A stretch of 64,000 nt of DNA from NCBI GenBank assembly GCA_029204225.1, contig CM055113.1, forward strand, positions 34,358,107 through 34,422,106, read 5' to 3'. The position numbers and the translations under genes were made by a program. A model generated the notes under the pieces. That model was given only the letters and a program-made list of their open reading frames with translations, was not told the DNA's origin and did no database searches. The stretch's first letter is position 1. Every line of letters begins with the position of its first letter. Source of the stretch: Diphasiastrum complanatum (taxonomy: Eukaryota > Streptophyta > Lycopodiopsida > Lycopodiales > Lycopodiaceae). Of this stretch, positions 46,151 through 57,611 are shown piece by piece.

Positions 46151-46384
46151 TACACAGTCTCCGCCTATCGCACTTGTGCGCCCCTATACTATATTCTCTG
46201 ATACCACTTATACTACCCGCGCACAGGTCCAATATATCCATACATTATTTTCATACATATCGCTTCTCTATGAGAGCAGTCCACCCTTCCTCTTTCTATC
46301 TCGCTCTTCGTGCACAAGTGTGATACCCCTTAGACTACCTCTATAGAGAGGAGAAAGTAGACAAAGAGAGATTTTTTCTCTGTT

Positions 46385-47242
46385 GATATTTTCTTAGCGC
46401 TTGTCATTACCATAAATCCTCCAACTCGAGCTAGAAGGCACAACCGCAGTAGGTGGCTCTCTAATATTCGTAAATATCAGAATTCCACAAATCGGTTAAT
46501 TCAGAAAGCTCCATTCTAATATGTTATCCACCACATCACTAGGGAGGATCTTGTTAGTTTTGTTAGATTCACACCTGCGGCACTTCAGTGCCTTCAGGAG
46601 GCTGCTGAGGACGATCGGAGCCTTTTCTTTGAAGATTCAGTTTTGCTCGCTATACATGCCAAGAGAGTCACTATTATGCCTAAAGATTTCCAACTACTCT
46701 ATAGGATGCGGGATAGATACTCCAAATTACACATGGCTCAGTCGTCTACTCTCAGACCTGATCCAATAGATAGGACTGGCTTCTCGGCCAAGCGGCCTAG
46801 GAAGCAGCCAGCCCCCAAGAGAGCCCCAAAGAAAGTTAAGAGGGCCATTATTACAAATTCTTCTCAATATAACCCTATTGATAATTTAGATACTGTTGCA
46901 CTAGATATGGCTATAATTTTGGATAATCATGTTACTCCTGTAGATACTACTCATCCACCTCCTCCTCCTCGTTCAAATTTTTATACATATATAGATTCGG
47001 ATGAGTATCTTAAATTTGAGAGTGACATATCTGATGCTATAGATAGAATTGCAATTCCATTTTGTTTTAGATTAGAGGAACTTAACTTTAGTATAAATTA
47101 TAGAGTTGTTGATTTTTTGGATATAAAAAATAGACGGGCTTCTATTAGTGATCATGTAATAGAGTCTGGGGTTAGGGCAAGGCTTCCACCCATTGTTGAT
47201 AATGGTGTTAAGGATGATGTAATTATACTAAATAATGATTAG
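46385..47242 (+). pseudogene. Divergent histone H3-like gene, copy 2, with long extension
   Basis: In one frame: RARRHNRSRWLSNIRKYQNST (46430-46480), which aligns with H3 residues 37-58; then RLIQKAPF followed by TAA at 46517 where H3 has Gln68 (CAA to TAA); then [19 protein letters not shown] and [16 protein letters not shown] (46649-46696). The histone fold is nearly complete with one extra residue. The frame then runs on for about 180 residues: a DRYSKL hinge, a basic patch ([18 protein letters not shown]), PPPPPR and an acidic end. No start codon or TKQTAR tail is seen; it may lie beyond an intron or be lost. Copy 1 has a comparable DTYDKF and basic patch after the fold, so the extension is a family trait. 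Confidence 0.85.
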
Positions 47243-48477
47243 AAAGATATAGATAGCACAGAACAGATATAGATTGCACATGTATAGAATTGATAGAAAA
47301 ATATATATTGATATATCAAATGCTACTCCATTTTATGAATTTGAGAGGCCAAAATACATGTATTGATGCCCAACTTGGGCTTTCATTTATTGAATGAAAG
47401 AGTCTATACACAGATTTTTACTGGACTTTATTTGAAGCTATTGGTCTTATACAATGGTGATTATTTTAGGTAGATCTTTGCAGCATGTTATCAGCTCCTG
47501 TATTTTTCGCAACTGTGACATGACAAATAGAGTACTTACAAGTCTTCCGTTGATGATAAATCTGAAATAAGTTGGTAGATTGGTTTGTAATAGCATGAGC
47601 TCTGTTCCGATAAAATCAAGCGTCCAATGCTCTTCCACCTCAACCATAGTCAAATGGGGGGTCCTACCCATGTAAATACTTTTTGTACATATCCAAGGTA
47701 TGTGAATTGAGCACATATCCTTGTAGAATAGGGCAGGTTTGGATTAGGTAGATCAAGTTCCAATAACATGCATAAAGTCTAGTTGGTCTAGTATGACATG
47801 CAATAATGTTGACAATGTCTAGATTGACATGCATGTAGAATTTCACATGGAATTGGTCAAACATGACCTAGTAGAAACTCGAGCTATAATAAATGCATTG
47901 TGTCCTAAGTTTACATTGAGACATGCAAGACATGCAAATACTCTAATGGACACATGCATGTAGTTTTGTAGGCTCATAGTTGAGAAATTGACACTTGGAG
48001 AAAGTAGGTGCATGTTAGGTGCAATCTGTGCATGCAAGGAGTTAGGTGTCAAGATAATAGTAGTTTGCACATGAATAGGTGTAGGAAATGCATTGAATGC
48101 AAGAAGTAGCACAAATTTTGGCTCTCCTATATATGTACATATGGTTCTCATTCATTTTTAATGAAGAATCAAACATTGGTAATGTCATAATGTCAAATTT
48201 GGATCTCATGCAATCTTGCTTGTAATTGTATTCTCTCTCTAACTTGGATTTTGTGTCTTCGTCATACATCATCTTGCTTGTGTACTTTTCCTATTTGTGA
48301 GGAATTAATGCAGTAGCTTTGATCTGTAGCATTCTAGATTGTGCTCTAGCCTCAAATTTGTTGGTAGATTGCAGGATTGCTCTACAGGTGATTTGTGTGC
48401 CACCACAAAGCATGGTACAGATCATTCACACATTTCTTGTGGTTTTCCACACATGTGAACTTGCTGGATTTTCATCA
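47243..48477 (+). repeat. LTR-like region before a PBS; no gene
   Basis: The right part (about 47700-48477) ends directly at a primer-site match and is probably an LTR; its start was not located. A minus-strand frame at 47716-47447 (HWTLDFIGTELMLLQTN) converges on the H3-like gene but is not recognised. Confidence 0.4.
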
Positions 48478-48489
48478 TGGTATCTGAGC
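48478..48489 (+). other. Copia-type PBS
   Basis: TGGTATCTGAGC on the plus strand, one base from the initiator-Met tRNA primer site. No gag or pol follows within 4 kb, suggesting a non-autonomous element. Confidence 0.65.
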
Positions 48490-50925
48490 CATACCATGCT
48501 TTGAATGCTACTAACATCAAGTGTTTGAAGAATTCTATGACAATTCAAGCTAGGAAGCTATTTAGCACTTTTCTGTTATCTATTCTTGAACAATTTTAGA
48601 ACTGATATTTTCAGTCCAGAACAGAGGATGTACGGAATTCTGAATTTTCACACGTGTAAAAACTAGAATACTTCATTTGACTCTATTTCCTTGGTGTTAG
48701 ATCCAAAGATATTGACATTATAGCTTGTTGGAAAGCTAGAAGAACCCTCTTTCCATTGCAATTGGTTTCAATTCATTCTAATGAACCTAGTAGGAGTTAT
48801 AGACTTTAAATAAGGGTAGGGAGAGACCCAAAACCCAAGTGGACACTTTTTGAACTGATTATATTGCATGCATGATTCATCATTCACAATTTTTTGTAAT
48901 CAATTTGAGATAGAATTGGATAAGACAAGTTTATATTGTCATAACCACATCTTTTCACACAAAGGGTTGTGTTTGAGTTGAATGTGTGTTTCTAAAGTGT
49001 TTTTCACTCATTTGAAACTCGTGGTAAAATTTGACATCAGAATTGTAAGTGCTTCATCAAAAGATAGAGGCTAGATCCAAATTCAAAGTGATTGATTTTC
49101 TGTTGTGAGCAAGGACTCACATAACTGTTGCAAGTTTTTGCAGAGGATTTGGTAGAATACCCGATTGTTTTTGGTTCCCATTGTAAAAGAGAAGCAACAT
49201 ATTCAAATCCATTTTTTGTGTATACCAATTTAACAAACTTGAGATCTAGACAAAATTTTGTCTCATTCAATTTGAGTGTATTTGACTGTTGTCTTTAAGC
49301 ATTCCACATGTGCCAAAAGAAGAAAGAATCAAAATTTGTCTGTACTCCAATTCATTTTGAGAGGTTGATCTAGTTTGTCTTGTTTTGGTGGAATATTTGA
49401 GATCTATCTCAAATTCAGTTGCAAGATTTTGCATAGAATTTGATAGTACACCCAATTTTTTTGGTTTCTATAGTAAAAAAGAAGCAACACACTCAATTCC
49501 TATAGTGAGAAATGTAGCAACATTTAGTTTGTTTGGAACAAGCTCAAACATATTGTTGTCCATTTATAAGAGGTCTTCACATGACATGGCATATGTAGGA
49601 GATTTTCTCTTTGAAGAATTGTCCACTAAGAGAAAATCTGAATTTTTTGGTAATGTGAACATAAGATCGGGGAACATATTGTGTAAGAGAATCTTGTTGA
49701 TGATTCCGTAGAGTCTTCCTTTGCAAAATACATGTAGAGTTGGTCATAAACACTAAAATATAGTATGGTACTATCCATGTCTATACAACAGCAACAACAT
49801 ACATTATTTCACGTGTGAATTCAATTATAACAAAAGAATTCATGTTCTATACACTATAACTCAAGATATAATGAGCAACAACAACATCATTTCACGTGTG
49901 AATTCAATTAGAACAAAAGAATTCACGTTCTATACACTATAACTCAAGATATAATGAGAAATATGCAAGAGATGAACATAGAATCAAAAGAGAAAAGTTA
50001 TTCACATAGAATATAGTTTTTCCATGCTGGTATAGCTATTTATAACATCCATAGTGCCATTGGCCACTTTTCCTAAACTAGTCCTAAAATAGCAACTTCT
50101 AGGTACTTCACCAAAAAACCTAGTTTTTTGTGACTAAATGCAATGTATCTATATTATCCTATCAGAATGGGTCTAAATCTGATCTCATTGGTACACCGTA
50201 TGCAATGCCAAACACTTTTTTAATTGACTTGTATTACAAGATGGACTTCCAAATATGGAAGAGGTAATCTTCGATTAATCACTTTTAATTGTGTTTTTCT
50301 TTTTCATATACAAATTTCTATAAACTGATCTTTGATTAATTACATTTAACAGTGTTTATGTTTTTTTTTCAGTTTAAATGCCCGAAGGTCTCCCCAATGG
50401 AGATAATGCACTTTAGGCAGGAGACCATAAAGCTTGTGATCGAAAATTCATATCCAGTTGCAGTGGCCGAGTGTTCTCCACCCAAGCTACTTCCAACTGG
50501 AGAAATGTTTTAGAGATCATAGATAGTTGATATCGATTAAATATTTGTCTCACTTGATGTGAATGAGACACATGTACAGAAAATTTTAATAAGAATATAT
50601 TTACAGTTTTTCTATGGTTGTTCTTACTTGTTTTTTTTCCTGTTATTAATTCAGGTTATGATTCATTCATCTCAATTTCTACGGTTTTCCAACAAGTTTG
50701 TTTTTCATAGCCTTGGTCTACCTTGCCTTTACCTTGGTTTTTTTTTGGATAAGTTCAGAAAGATGATCTGATGGAACCTTTGTCACAACCAATCCAAACA
50801 TGCAACAAACTTAGATTTGTTGTAGCAAAGCTTTCATCAGTTCATCTTCTGAACATATCCAAATATGCCAAGACAAGAACAATACAGACCAAGGCAATGA
50901 AGACAAAAAAATACAACCGATATAT
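48490..50925. other. Non-coding internal region with repeats
   Basis: Downstream of the PBS with no recognisable ORF. Two diverged direct copies start GTTGCAAG(T/A)TTTTGCA and end AAGAAGCAACA(T/C)A at about 49127-49213 and 49419-49502. A segment at 50385-50465 (TCTCCCCAATGGAGATA..) is repeated at 50988-51065. It may be the interior of a large non-autonomous LTR element. Confidence 0.4.
49791..49957. repeat. 83-bp tandem duplication
   Basis: GCAACAACAT..TTTCACGTGTGAATTC and ACACTATAACTCAAGATATA repeat at an 83-bp period (49791-49873 and 49874-49957) with few changes. Confidence 0.92.
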
Positions 50926-51636
50926 ATGAGACATCAACAAGGGCAAGCGTCGATTGTAGTGGTCACTGGAGTTCAAGTGATGGAAGATCTCCCCAATGGA
51001 GATAGTGCATTTCCTGCAAGAGACAATGAATCTTGTTATCGAAAACTCATATTATCCAGTTGCAATTACATTGTGTTTTGCACCATGGAAATGGAGTTCA
51101 TAGAAATGAAAGAGCCTCATAGAAAAAGTGGTTCATATATTTTCAAAAATGATGTATACAGGAAATTGTATTACATAATACAAAATTTTATACTTCATAA
51201 TCTATGGATCTTCAATTTCGATGGATGTTCCAATGTCTTTGCATTTTATGCTCTTTCTGCCTTACTCTTACTTGCACAAGAGAAATTATTTTTAGTTAAT
51301 ATATTTCATGATGCCCGGGACTTAGAGCATTTAATGGGGATTGAAACTAAATGGGACAATTTTCTTCTCCCCATATTCTTTGATCCTAATAAGGCGCTAG
51401 CTTCCGACAAAGTCGAAGATCAGCTGCCAGTCGCTCGTGTGTATTATCGAGCTGCCTTCCTTGGCGATCCCTGGACACGTAGATTCCAAGCGTGGGTCGA
51501 CCAGGACTGGCTGATAGGAGTCCACAAGTCCCTTCACATGCCAAAGGACTTGAGGAAACTGGACCGCATCAATTTTATGGAAGACGTCACGGGCTACCTG
51601 ATCCACCAGAGGCGGGCAAAGAAGACTCTTTACTGA
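50926..51636 (+). CDS. Hypothetical protein, unrecognised
   Basis: An open frame of 236 codons, the longest intact plus-strand frame outside known transposon genes. The N-terminal part is AT-rich and partly duplicates sequence at 50.4 kb (LPNGD). A central hydrophobic segment (VFAFYALSALLLLAQ) could be a membrane helix. The last 80 codons, from about 51390, are clearly richer in G+C with charged residues (WTRRFQAWVDQDWLIG, DRINFMEDVTGYL). Two AATAAA signals follow at 51711 and 51727. The composition break suggests a fusion of unrelated pieces, or an exon next to non-coding sequence. I do not recognise the family. Confidence 0.35.
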   Translation: MRHQQGQASIVVVTGVQVMEDLPNGDSAFPARDNESCYRKLILSSCNYIVFCTMEMEFIEMKEPHRKSGSYIFKNDVYRKLYYIIQNFILHNLWIFNFDGCSNVFAFYALSALLLLAQEKLFLVNIFHDARDLEHLMGIETKWDNFLLPIFFDPNKALASDKVEDQLPVARVYYRAAFLGDPWTRRFQAWVDQDWLIGVHKSLHMPKDLRKLDRINFMEDVTGYLIHQRRAKKTLY

Positions 51637-51735
51637 ACCGACAGAGTGCTGAGAGACCGGCACTACTTCAGGCTATGGGTCCTATTGGGGGTATTTCCGA
51701 CGAATTGTAAATAAATAAAATTGACCAATAAAATG

Positions 51736-52400
51736 TGTTGCGAGGGCATGGCATCCTGCGCGTATAAGCCCATGGCCCAATGAGCACACAAGCTAAGTTG
51801 TAATTAAAATAATAGGCTTGGGACCTTTGTAAGTAAAATAAAACTTGAGGCCCAAAGTCAATTTTAAACTTAGAGATTACTTTTTTAGAGTTGGGTCCAA
51901 ATTGGGACTCACATGAATCTTGTGAATTTCAATGTACTTTTTGTGGACCCTTGGATCAAGTTGGGTCCAAGATGAATGGATAGGATCAATGTACATATTA
52001 GGCAATAGGATTTTGGGGCAAGGGCCTTCTCCATTTTATAAAAAGGCACCATTTGTACTCTATTTCCATGCTTAATGAGAAGGAGGAAACTCTACCAATT
52101 TGGAGAGCCAAGCATCCTCATTTGCTAAGCACTCATGCTAATGCTTTTTGTTGTGTGTTTCTAATTGTTTCCATTTCTATGTTCTTGTTTTAATAGTTAT
52201 GGTTTTTCCATTAGCAAGCATCTTGATCTTTTGAACTAACCTCCCCCTCAACTCTATCTCTCTCTTTCTCTCTTCTCCTTCTTTCTCTCCATTCTTCCCC
52301 TTCACCAACAATCATGATAAAGTTAGTTTAGGGAAGTAGAGTTAGTGTGAGTAGTGTTAATGGAGATAGAGTTAGATAAAAAGTAGGGAACTAACTAAAA
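51736..52400 (+). repeat. LTR-like region with TATA box
   Basis: Begins near TGTTGCGAGGGC. TATAAAAA at about 52037 is followed 40 bp later by a 77-bp stretch (52078-52154) that recurs in reverse orientation at 63880-63955. Further right is a CT-rich stretch (52245-52300). It precedes a Copia integrase fragment in the same orientation. No primer site was recognised, so its link to that fragment is unproven. Confidence 0.5.
52037..52044 (+). promoter_or_regulatory. TATA box in LTR-like region
   Basis: TATAAAAA placed about 40 bp before the conserved repeat segment, as at a U3/R boundary. Confidence 0.45.
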
Positions 52401-52479
52401 GTAGCATCTATGCATAGTTAGGTGCCTATCCAGTGAACAAACCCTTGTTGACAGGCGGGAGGGCTATTACAATGTCGGA

Positions 52480-53200
52480 TTGTAGACCCTATACTATCCT
52501 AGTAATAAAGTCAAATCACATGTCTGTCAAGACTGTTTAGTTGGTAAACAGACTAGGAAACCATTTAGATCAAGCCATCAGCATACTGCTAGAGGATTGT
52601 TAGATGTTGTGCATTCGGACATTTGTGGCCCGATGAAAAATCCTTCTCTAAAAGATGCAAAGTATTTTATAGCTTTTATTGATGAATTTTTCAGAAGGAC
52701 TATGGTTGGTGTATTTTATCAAGAAGAAATCCTAAGCTTTCAATTGCTTCAAAATCTTCAAGGAGCATGCAGAAAAAAAGACTGGAAGGACGATCAAGGC
52801 CCTAAGATTTGATAATGGGAGAGAGTACATCTCTACTGAATTTAAGGAGTACTGTCAGAGCCAAGGCATTGAGCAACAATTCATCACTCCTTATAGTCCT
52901 TAGTTGAATGGCTTAGCCAAGAGGAAGAACCGTACTCTGGTCGAATCAGCTAAATGTATGCTAGTGCATGCATCGCTACCCAAGAGCTTTTGGACTGAAG
53001 TTGTCTCCACTGTAGCTTACGTCCAGAATAGATGTTCGACCAAGGCCCTCTCAGTCACCTATAAATTTGCTGCTACACCACTGGGCACCAAATCAGATCC
53101 TCGATCATGGCCCCGCACTTGTAACCAAGATGTCCTCACGTCCAAGCATATCCAACAAATGTCATCATATATCATCCAAGATCAGCCATCGATCCAATGA
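52480..53200 (+). pseudogene. Copia integrase fragment
   Basis: A decayed zinc-binding end (CLVGKQTRKPF-like, split by a stop), then the first catalytic Asp in VVHSDICGPMKN (52605), a frameshift near 52725, the second Asp in ALRFDNGREYIS, a stop in place of Gln in the SP-NG motif (about 52902) and the Glu position changed to Lys in LAKRKNRTLVESAK (52910). Ends after LPKSFWTEVVSTVAYVQNRC. No RT follows. Confidence 0.85.
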
Positions 53201-53999
53201 GCACTCCAAGCCTCATCCCTGATGTATCTCCCAAACAAAGCCATTCTCCAAGCCGCTTTGCCCAGACATCCTATCCAATAAATTCTGAAAGCTGATCCCA
53301 TCTATTTTCCATGCTCCAAGCACAAGAGTCTATCAAGGACTCAATGAATGAATGTATGAAAATCTCACCATATGCTATACCCCATCTCCTAGAGATATTG
53401 ATGATGATTTACCTCTCCTACATCCCTTGTAGGCTCAACTTCCCATGCTTGACGTTGCCAACTCTAATTTGAGTAGTATACATGCCTCCCACCAAGGAGC
53501 CTATCTCACCGCCACATCCATCATGTCAACCAATTTACCAAAGCAAATACAGTCTAGATCCACTATCGTGATGAGAAACTCACCCACTACTCATAGCATA
53601 TCAGGTAGGATAGCTCCAACAGAACTCTGTATCTTGTACCATCTTATCACCAAGTATCTATTACCCAATGATAGCTCCTCAAGAATCTATCCACCTGTAG
53701 TGCAACTAGACTCTAACTTGATCTAACCAATTAAGCTACATTCTACTTACTGAATTATGATGGATAAAACTAACATGTGACGCCACCCTGCACTTGAATG
53801 CTCATCAAAGTATCAAAAATTATTCCGTGAGTAATCAGGTGCAACCCTGTCGGCTCACAACCATGGGCATGTTGGATTCACATCATCCCGTAATGCACTC
53901 CATGCCCTCAGGACAGGTACCACCTTCAGGTACACTCCATGCCACCTACCTTCAAGTAGGCTTGATCCATCTCTAGGTCACCACACATGATGCACCAGC
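53201..53999. other. Decayed sequence, no gene
   Basis: Short open frames with no motif; probably further degraded Copia sequence. TGCCTCCC, CTCCATGCC and ACACTCCATGCC words repeat near 53880-53945. Confidence 0.4.
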
Positions 54000-54735
54000 T
54001 ATTGATTTCACACGTGTGGATTGTCCACTACATGTACTTGTGATCTCCTAACGTGTGTAGATGCACCAAGATCAAGACTAGATTGAGATTCAAGATCAAT
54101 CTTAGATCCTATGGCAAAAACACACTACTACATGCATTCAATCACTTCCAACTCTCACTCACACGTGTGGGAAGTATTCAAAAAATATTCTAAGTAGAAA
54201 TAAGCTGCTCTCCTCGAGTAGAGAGAGAAAAACCATCACGAGCTCTCGGGTAGAGAGAGAAAGCTAGAAATCCAATAACACTCAAAATCCAAATAATTAC
54301 CAAATCAATTAGCTTCAAAATGAGGAGTACAATGATACTAGTAGATCCACGAGCTACCACTATGCTTAACTATGATTGGACCACACTTTGTCACCTCTTA
54401 ATCCTATTGGACCATTGGTCCATGCACCTCTTAATTCTATTGGACTATATTCAAGCACACCTCAAATTCCTATTGGACCTCACATGGTTCCACCTCTAAA
54501 ACCTATTGGACCTCTTAGAATTCATCAAACAAAAGCATTACACTTGTCTACACTCTAATTGGCACGAGTTTAGCCTCTTACTCTATTTTGGCTCAATAGT
54601 GGCATTATAAGTGGAAATGCATAATTTGCCATCTTTGCCAAATTTGTTCCTATCAACATCCTACACCTAGATGCTTGATGTAAAAAACATAAGACCCCTA
54701 TATCTAACATAGATAATCTTTTTCAATTCTTCACA
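54000..54735 (-). repeat. 3' LTR of the Copia at 54-59 kb
   Basis: 736 bp on the minus strand from TGTGAAGAATTG (after the polypurine tract) to ..GAAATCAATA. Its last 171 bp lie between two CACACGTGTG palindromes and match, in inverted orientation, the sequence next to the PBS at 59245-59423. Confidence 0.8.
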
Positions 54736-54753
54736 CTCCTCCTAAAAAATTAT

Positions 54754-56685
54754 CTATGGTGATTTGAGCATTGATCTTGATATAACTCCAAGATTAGATC
54801 TATGCTTGATGAAAGCACTTTTGCTCAAAGGCTTGGTGAGTAGATCGGCAATACAAGAGGACGAGTTGACATGCTCCAAATAGAATTCTCCTCCAATAAG
54901 CTTTTCTCTCACAAAATGGTGTGCCACTTCTATGTGCTTGCTTCTTGCATGAAATATGGGATCATTGGCAAGATCTTGGGTCGAGATGTTATCACACTTG
55001 ATCATTGGTAGATCATCTTCTTTGATGCACTTTAGCTCCATTAGTAGCCTCTTGATCCAAAGAACTTCTTTGGTAGTTGTAGTGAGTGCTTTGTACTCGG
55101 CCTCACATGAAGAGAGAGATATAGTATCTTGCTTTTTGGAAAGCCAAGATATTAGATTGCCTCCAAGAAAGATAGTGTATGCACTAATAGACTTTTGATC
55201 CATCTTGTCACTTGCAAAGTCCGAATCCGAGTAGCCAACAATGGATAGATCTTCACTTTTATAGAGTAGACCATAATCACAAGATGAAGATACATATCTT
55301 AGAATCCTCTTGGCCATCTTCCAATGATGGATCTTAGGATCTTGCATAAATTGACTCAATTTGTGCACACAAAAACTTAGATCGGGCCTAGTAATGGTAA
55401 GCCAAATCAAGGAGCCTACAAGACTCCTAAAAAGTGTGATGTCCTCAAAGGATCTTTCATCACCTTTATTAGGATCATTTACAATTTGCTCCATTGGAGT
55501 ATCTATGCTCTTAGAATTTTTCATATGAAATTTTTTCAACATAGAGTGAGCATATCTAGATTGACATATAAAGACATGATTCTCATAAAAATCAATTTCT
55601 AGGCCTAGGATGTAATGTATCTCTCCTAGATCTTGCATTTTAAACTCACATCCAAGTGCTAGCTTAGTTTCATCAACTAGCTTGATACAACTTCCACAAA
55701 GAATAATGTCATCAACATAAATTAGAAGAATGACAACATTGCTATCAACAAACTTTAGATACATGGAAGGATCATAGTCACTAAGAGTAGATCCTAGTGA
55801 GATAAGAAAAGAATTAAGTCTTGAATACCATGATCTTGGTGCTTGCTTGAGTCCATAAAGACTTTTGAAAAGCAAGCACACTTTGGACTCATCCTTGATG
55901 AATCCTTGAGGTTGTTCCATATAGATCTCCTCCTCAAGATAACCATTTAGAAAAGCATTGGATACATCTAATTGGAACACCTTCCACTTGAAGAAACAAA
56001 CAAGAGAAATAAGAATTCTTATTGTCACCATCTTTGCAACGGGTGCAAAGGTCTCCTCATAATTAAGGCCATGGATTTGAGCAAATCCTTTGGCACATAA
56101 TCTTGCTTTATGCTTGTTGATGGTTCCATCATGATTGAACTTGATCCGAAATACCCACTTGCAACTAATCACATGCTTGTTGGATGGAGGATCCACAAGC
56201 TCCCAAGTATTGTTGGTGATCAATGCATCATACTCTTGCTTCATGGCATCATACCACTCCTTGGTATTGAGTGCCTCTTGTACATTCTTTGGCTCTTCAT
56301 GAGAGACATAAAAAACATAATTAGTGGAATCAAGATCCACTTGTTTGCCTTTGTCAACATATGAGAGCCTCTTAGGCTCGGATCTATCTCTCAAGGATCT
56401 TCTTGGTGAGAAAATCCGAGGAGAGTCTTCTTCAAACTTCAACCCCATCACATCATGATTGTCTTCAAAATCAATAATTGGTGATGCATCCATTGATTTC
56501 TTGATCTCGGCCTCTTCAAAAGATGAGTGTTGATCTTCATGAAAGACAACATCTCTACTTTCAATAACTTGAGAAGTAGAGAGTATAAAGACTCTATAGG
56601 CCTTCTTGGTGGATGAGTATCCAACCATGATCCCTTTGCATGCACTAGGATCTTCCTTCTTCCTTGTTTCCAAGGGAATATGGAC
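54754..56685 (-). CDS. Copia RT and RNase H
   Basis: A 639-codon frame, open throughout. Blocks: SACKGIMVGYSSTKKAYRVF (integrase tail), the linker with RSLRDRSEPKRLSYVDKG, then RT: WELVDPPSNKHVISCKWVF, KARLCAKGFAQIHGLNYEET, FQLDVSNAFLNGYLEEEIYM, SLYGLKQAPRSWYSRL and the catalytic LLIYVDDIIL. The RNase H follows with VGYSDSDFASD, SSCEAEYKALTT and ADLLTKPLSKS. It would copy element RNA into DNA and remove the RNA strand. Intact in itself, but joined to integrase only across a frameshift near 56690, so the polyprotein cannot be made as one piece. Confidence 0.93.
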   Translation of the reverse strand, partial: VHIPLETRKKEDPSACKGIMVGYSSTKKAYRVFILSTSQVIESRDVVFHEDQHSSFEEAEIKKSMDASPIIDFEDNHDVMGLKFEEDSPRIFSPRRSLRDRSEPKRLSYVDKGKQVDLDSTNYVFYVSHEEPKNVQEALNTKEWYDAMKQEYDALITNNTWELVDPPSNKHVISCKWVFRIKFNHDGTINKHKARLCAKGFAQIHGLNYEETFAPVAKMVTIRILISLVCFFKWKVFQLDVSNAFLNGYLEEEIYMEQPQGFIKDESKVCLLFKSLYGLKQAPRSWYSRLNSFLISLGSTLSDYDPSMYLKFVDSNVVILLIYVDDIILCGSCIKLVDETKLALGCEFKMQDLGEIHYILGLEIDFYENHVFICQSRYAHSMLKKFHMKNSKSIDTPMEQIVNDPNKGDERSFEDITLFRSLVGSLIWLTITRPDLSFCVHKLSQFMQDPKIHHWKMAKRILRYVSSSCDYGLLYKSEDLSIVGYSDSDFASDKMDQKSISAYTIFLGGNLISWLSKKQDTISLSSCEAEYKALTTTTKEVLWIKRLLMELKCIKEDDLPMIKCDNISTQDLANDPIFHARSKHIEVAHHFVREKLIGGEFYLEHVNSSSCIADLLTKPLSKSAFIKHRSNLGVISRSMLKSP

Positions 56686-56689
56686 AAAG

Positions 56690-57563
56690 CATATGCTCTA
56701 AGGTGATCAACCTTAGGCTTCTTCAAATATAAGATTTCATATGGTGACTTTCCTCCAAGAGCTATATGTGGTAGCCTATTGCAAAGATAATTTGCACAAT
56801 TAATGGCTTCTCCCCAAAAATCTTTGGGCAAAGTTGCCTCAATTCTCATAGATTTTGCACATTCACATAGAGATCTATTCTTTCTCTCGGCCACTCCATT
56901 TTGAGATGGAGAGTAGGCACAAGAGAACTCTCTTTTGATGCCTTTAAGCTCACAAAAATCTTGAAATTTATTGGAGACATATTCACCACCCCCATCATTT
57001 CTATGAGCTTTAATCTTGAATGAGAATTGCTTCTCTACATAAGCTTTGAAAGTAAGGAAATGATCAAACACCATAGATTTAGAAGCTAGAAGATATATCC
57101 AAGTGAATCTTGTGATGAATCTTGTGAAATCATCAATGAAAGTAACAAAACTAGTGGCTCCTCCCTTGCTTGTAGTTGATGAGAAATGCACATCCGAGTG
57201 GATTAACTCCAAAGGATGCTTGCTTTTGATAGAAGACCTTGTAAATGGCTTTTTGTGAGATTTAGCAATAGCACAAGCCTCACAAGGCTTGATCTTCTTG
57301 GAGAATGACTTTGGCAAGCCAATAGCTTTGGCTTCTTTGATCATAGAGAGCATGGATTTGTAGTTGGGATGTCCCAACCTCCTATGCCATAATTCCTCCA
57401 TAGAGAGCTTGTTCACAAGAGCAACATTACAAGCATTCACATACTCATTTGGATCTAGTTTATAGATGCCTCCAAATCTAGATCCTAATGCAAGTATCTC
57501 ATCATTCTTCTTGATAGTGCAAGTATCAACATTGAATTTTACATCAAGGCCATTATCAAGCAA
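56690..57563 (-). pseudogene. Copia integrase
   Basis: Zinc-binding ELWHRRLGHPNYKSM and CEACAIAKSHKKPF. The catalytic triad is visible: Asp in LELIHSDVHF, Asp in HRNDGGGEYVS and Glu in NGVAERKNRSL. A 12-bp internal duplication gives FTRFITRFTW where the family has one FTRF. The frame is lost near 56690, where a few bases are missing before the RT frame takes over. Its N-terminus is separated from protease by a stop near 57612. Confidence 0.9.
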
Positions 57564-57611
57564 TTGGCCAACACTAATAAGATTTTTAGTAAGCTTAGGT
57601 ACATAAAGAAC

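Noticed and set aside
46190-46210. CTCTGATACCAC as another Copia primer site
   Set aside because: No LTR end or gag lies next to it; it precedes the H3-like gene and is probably chance.
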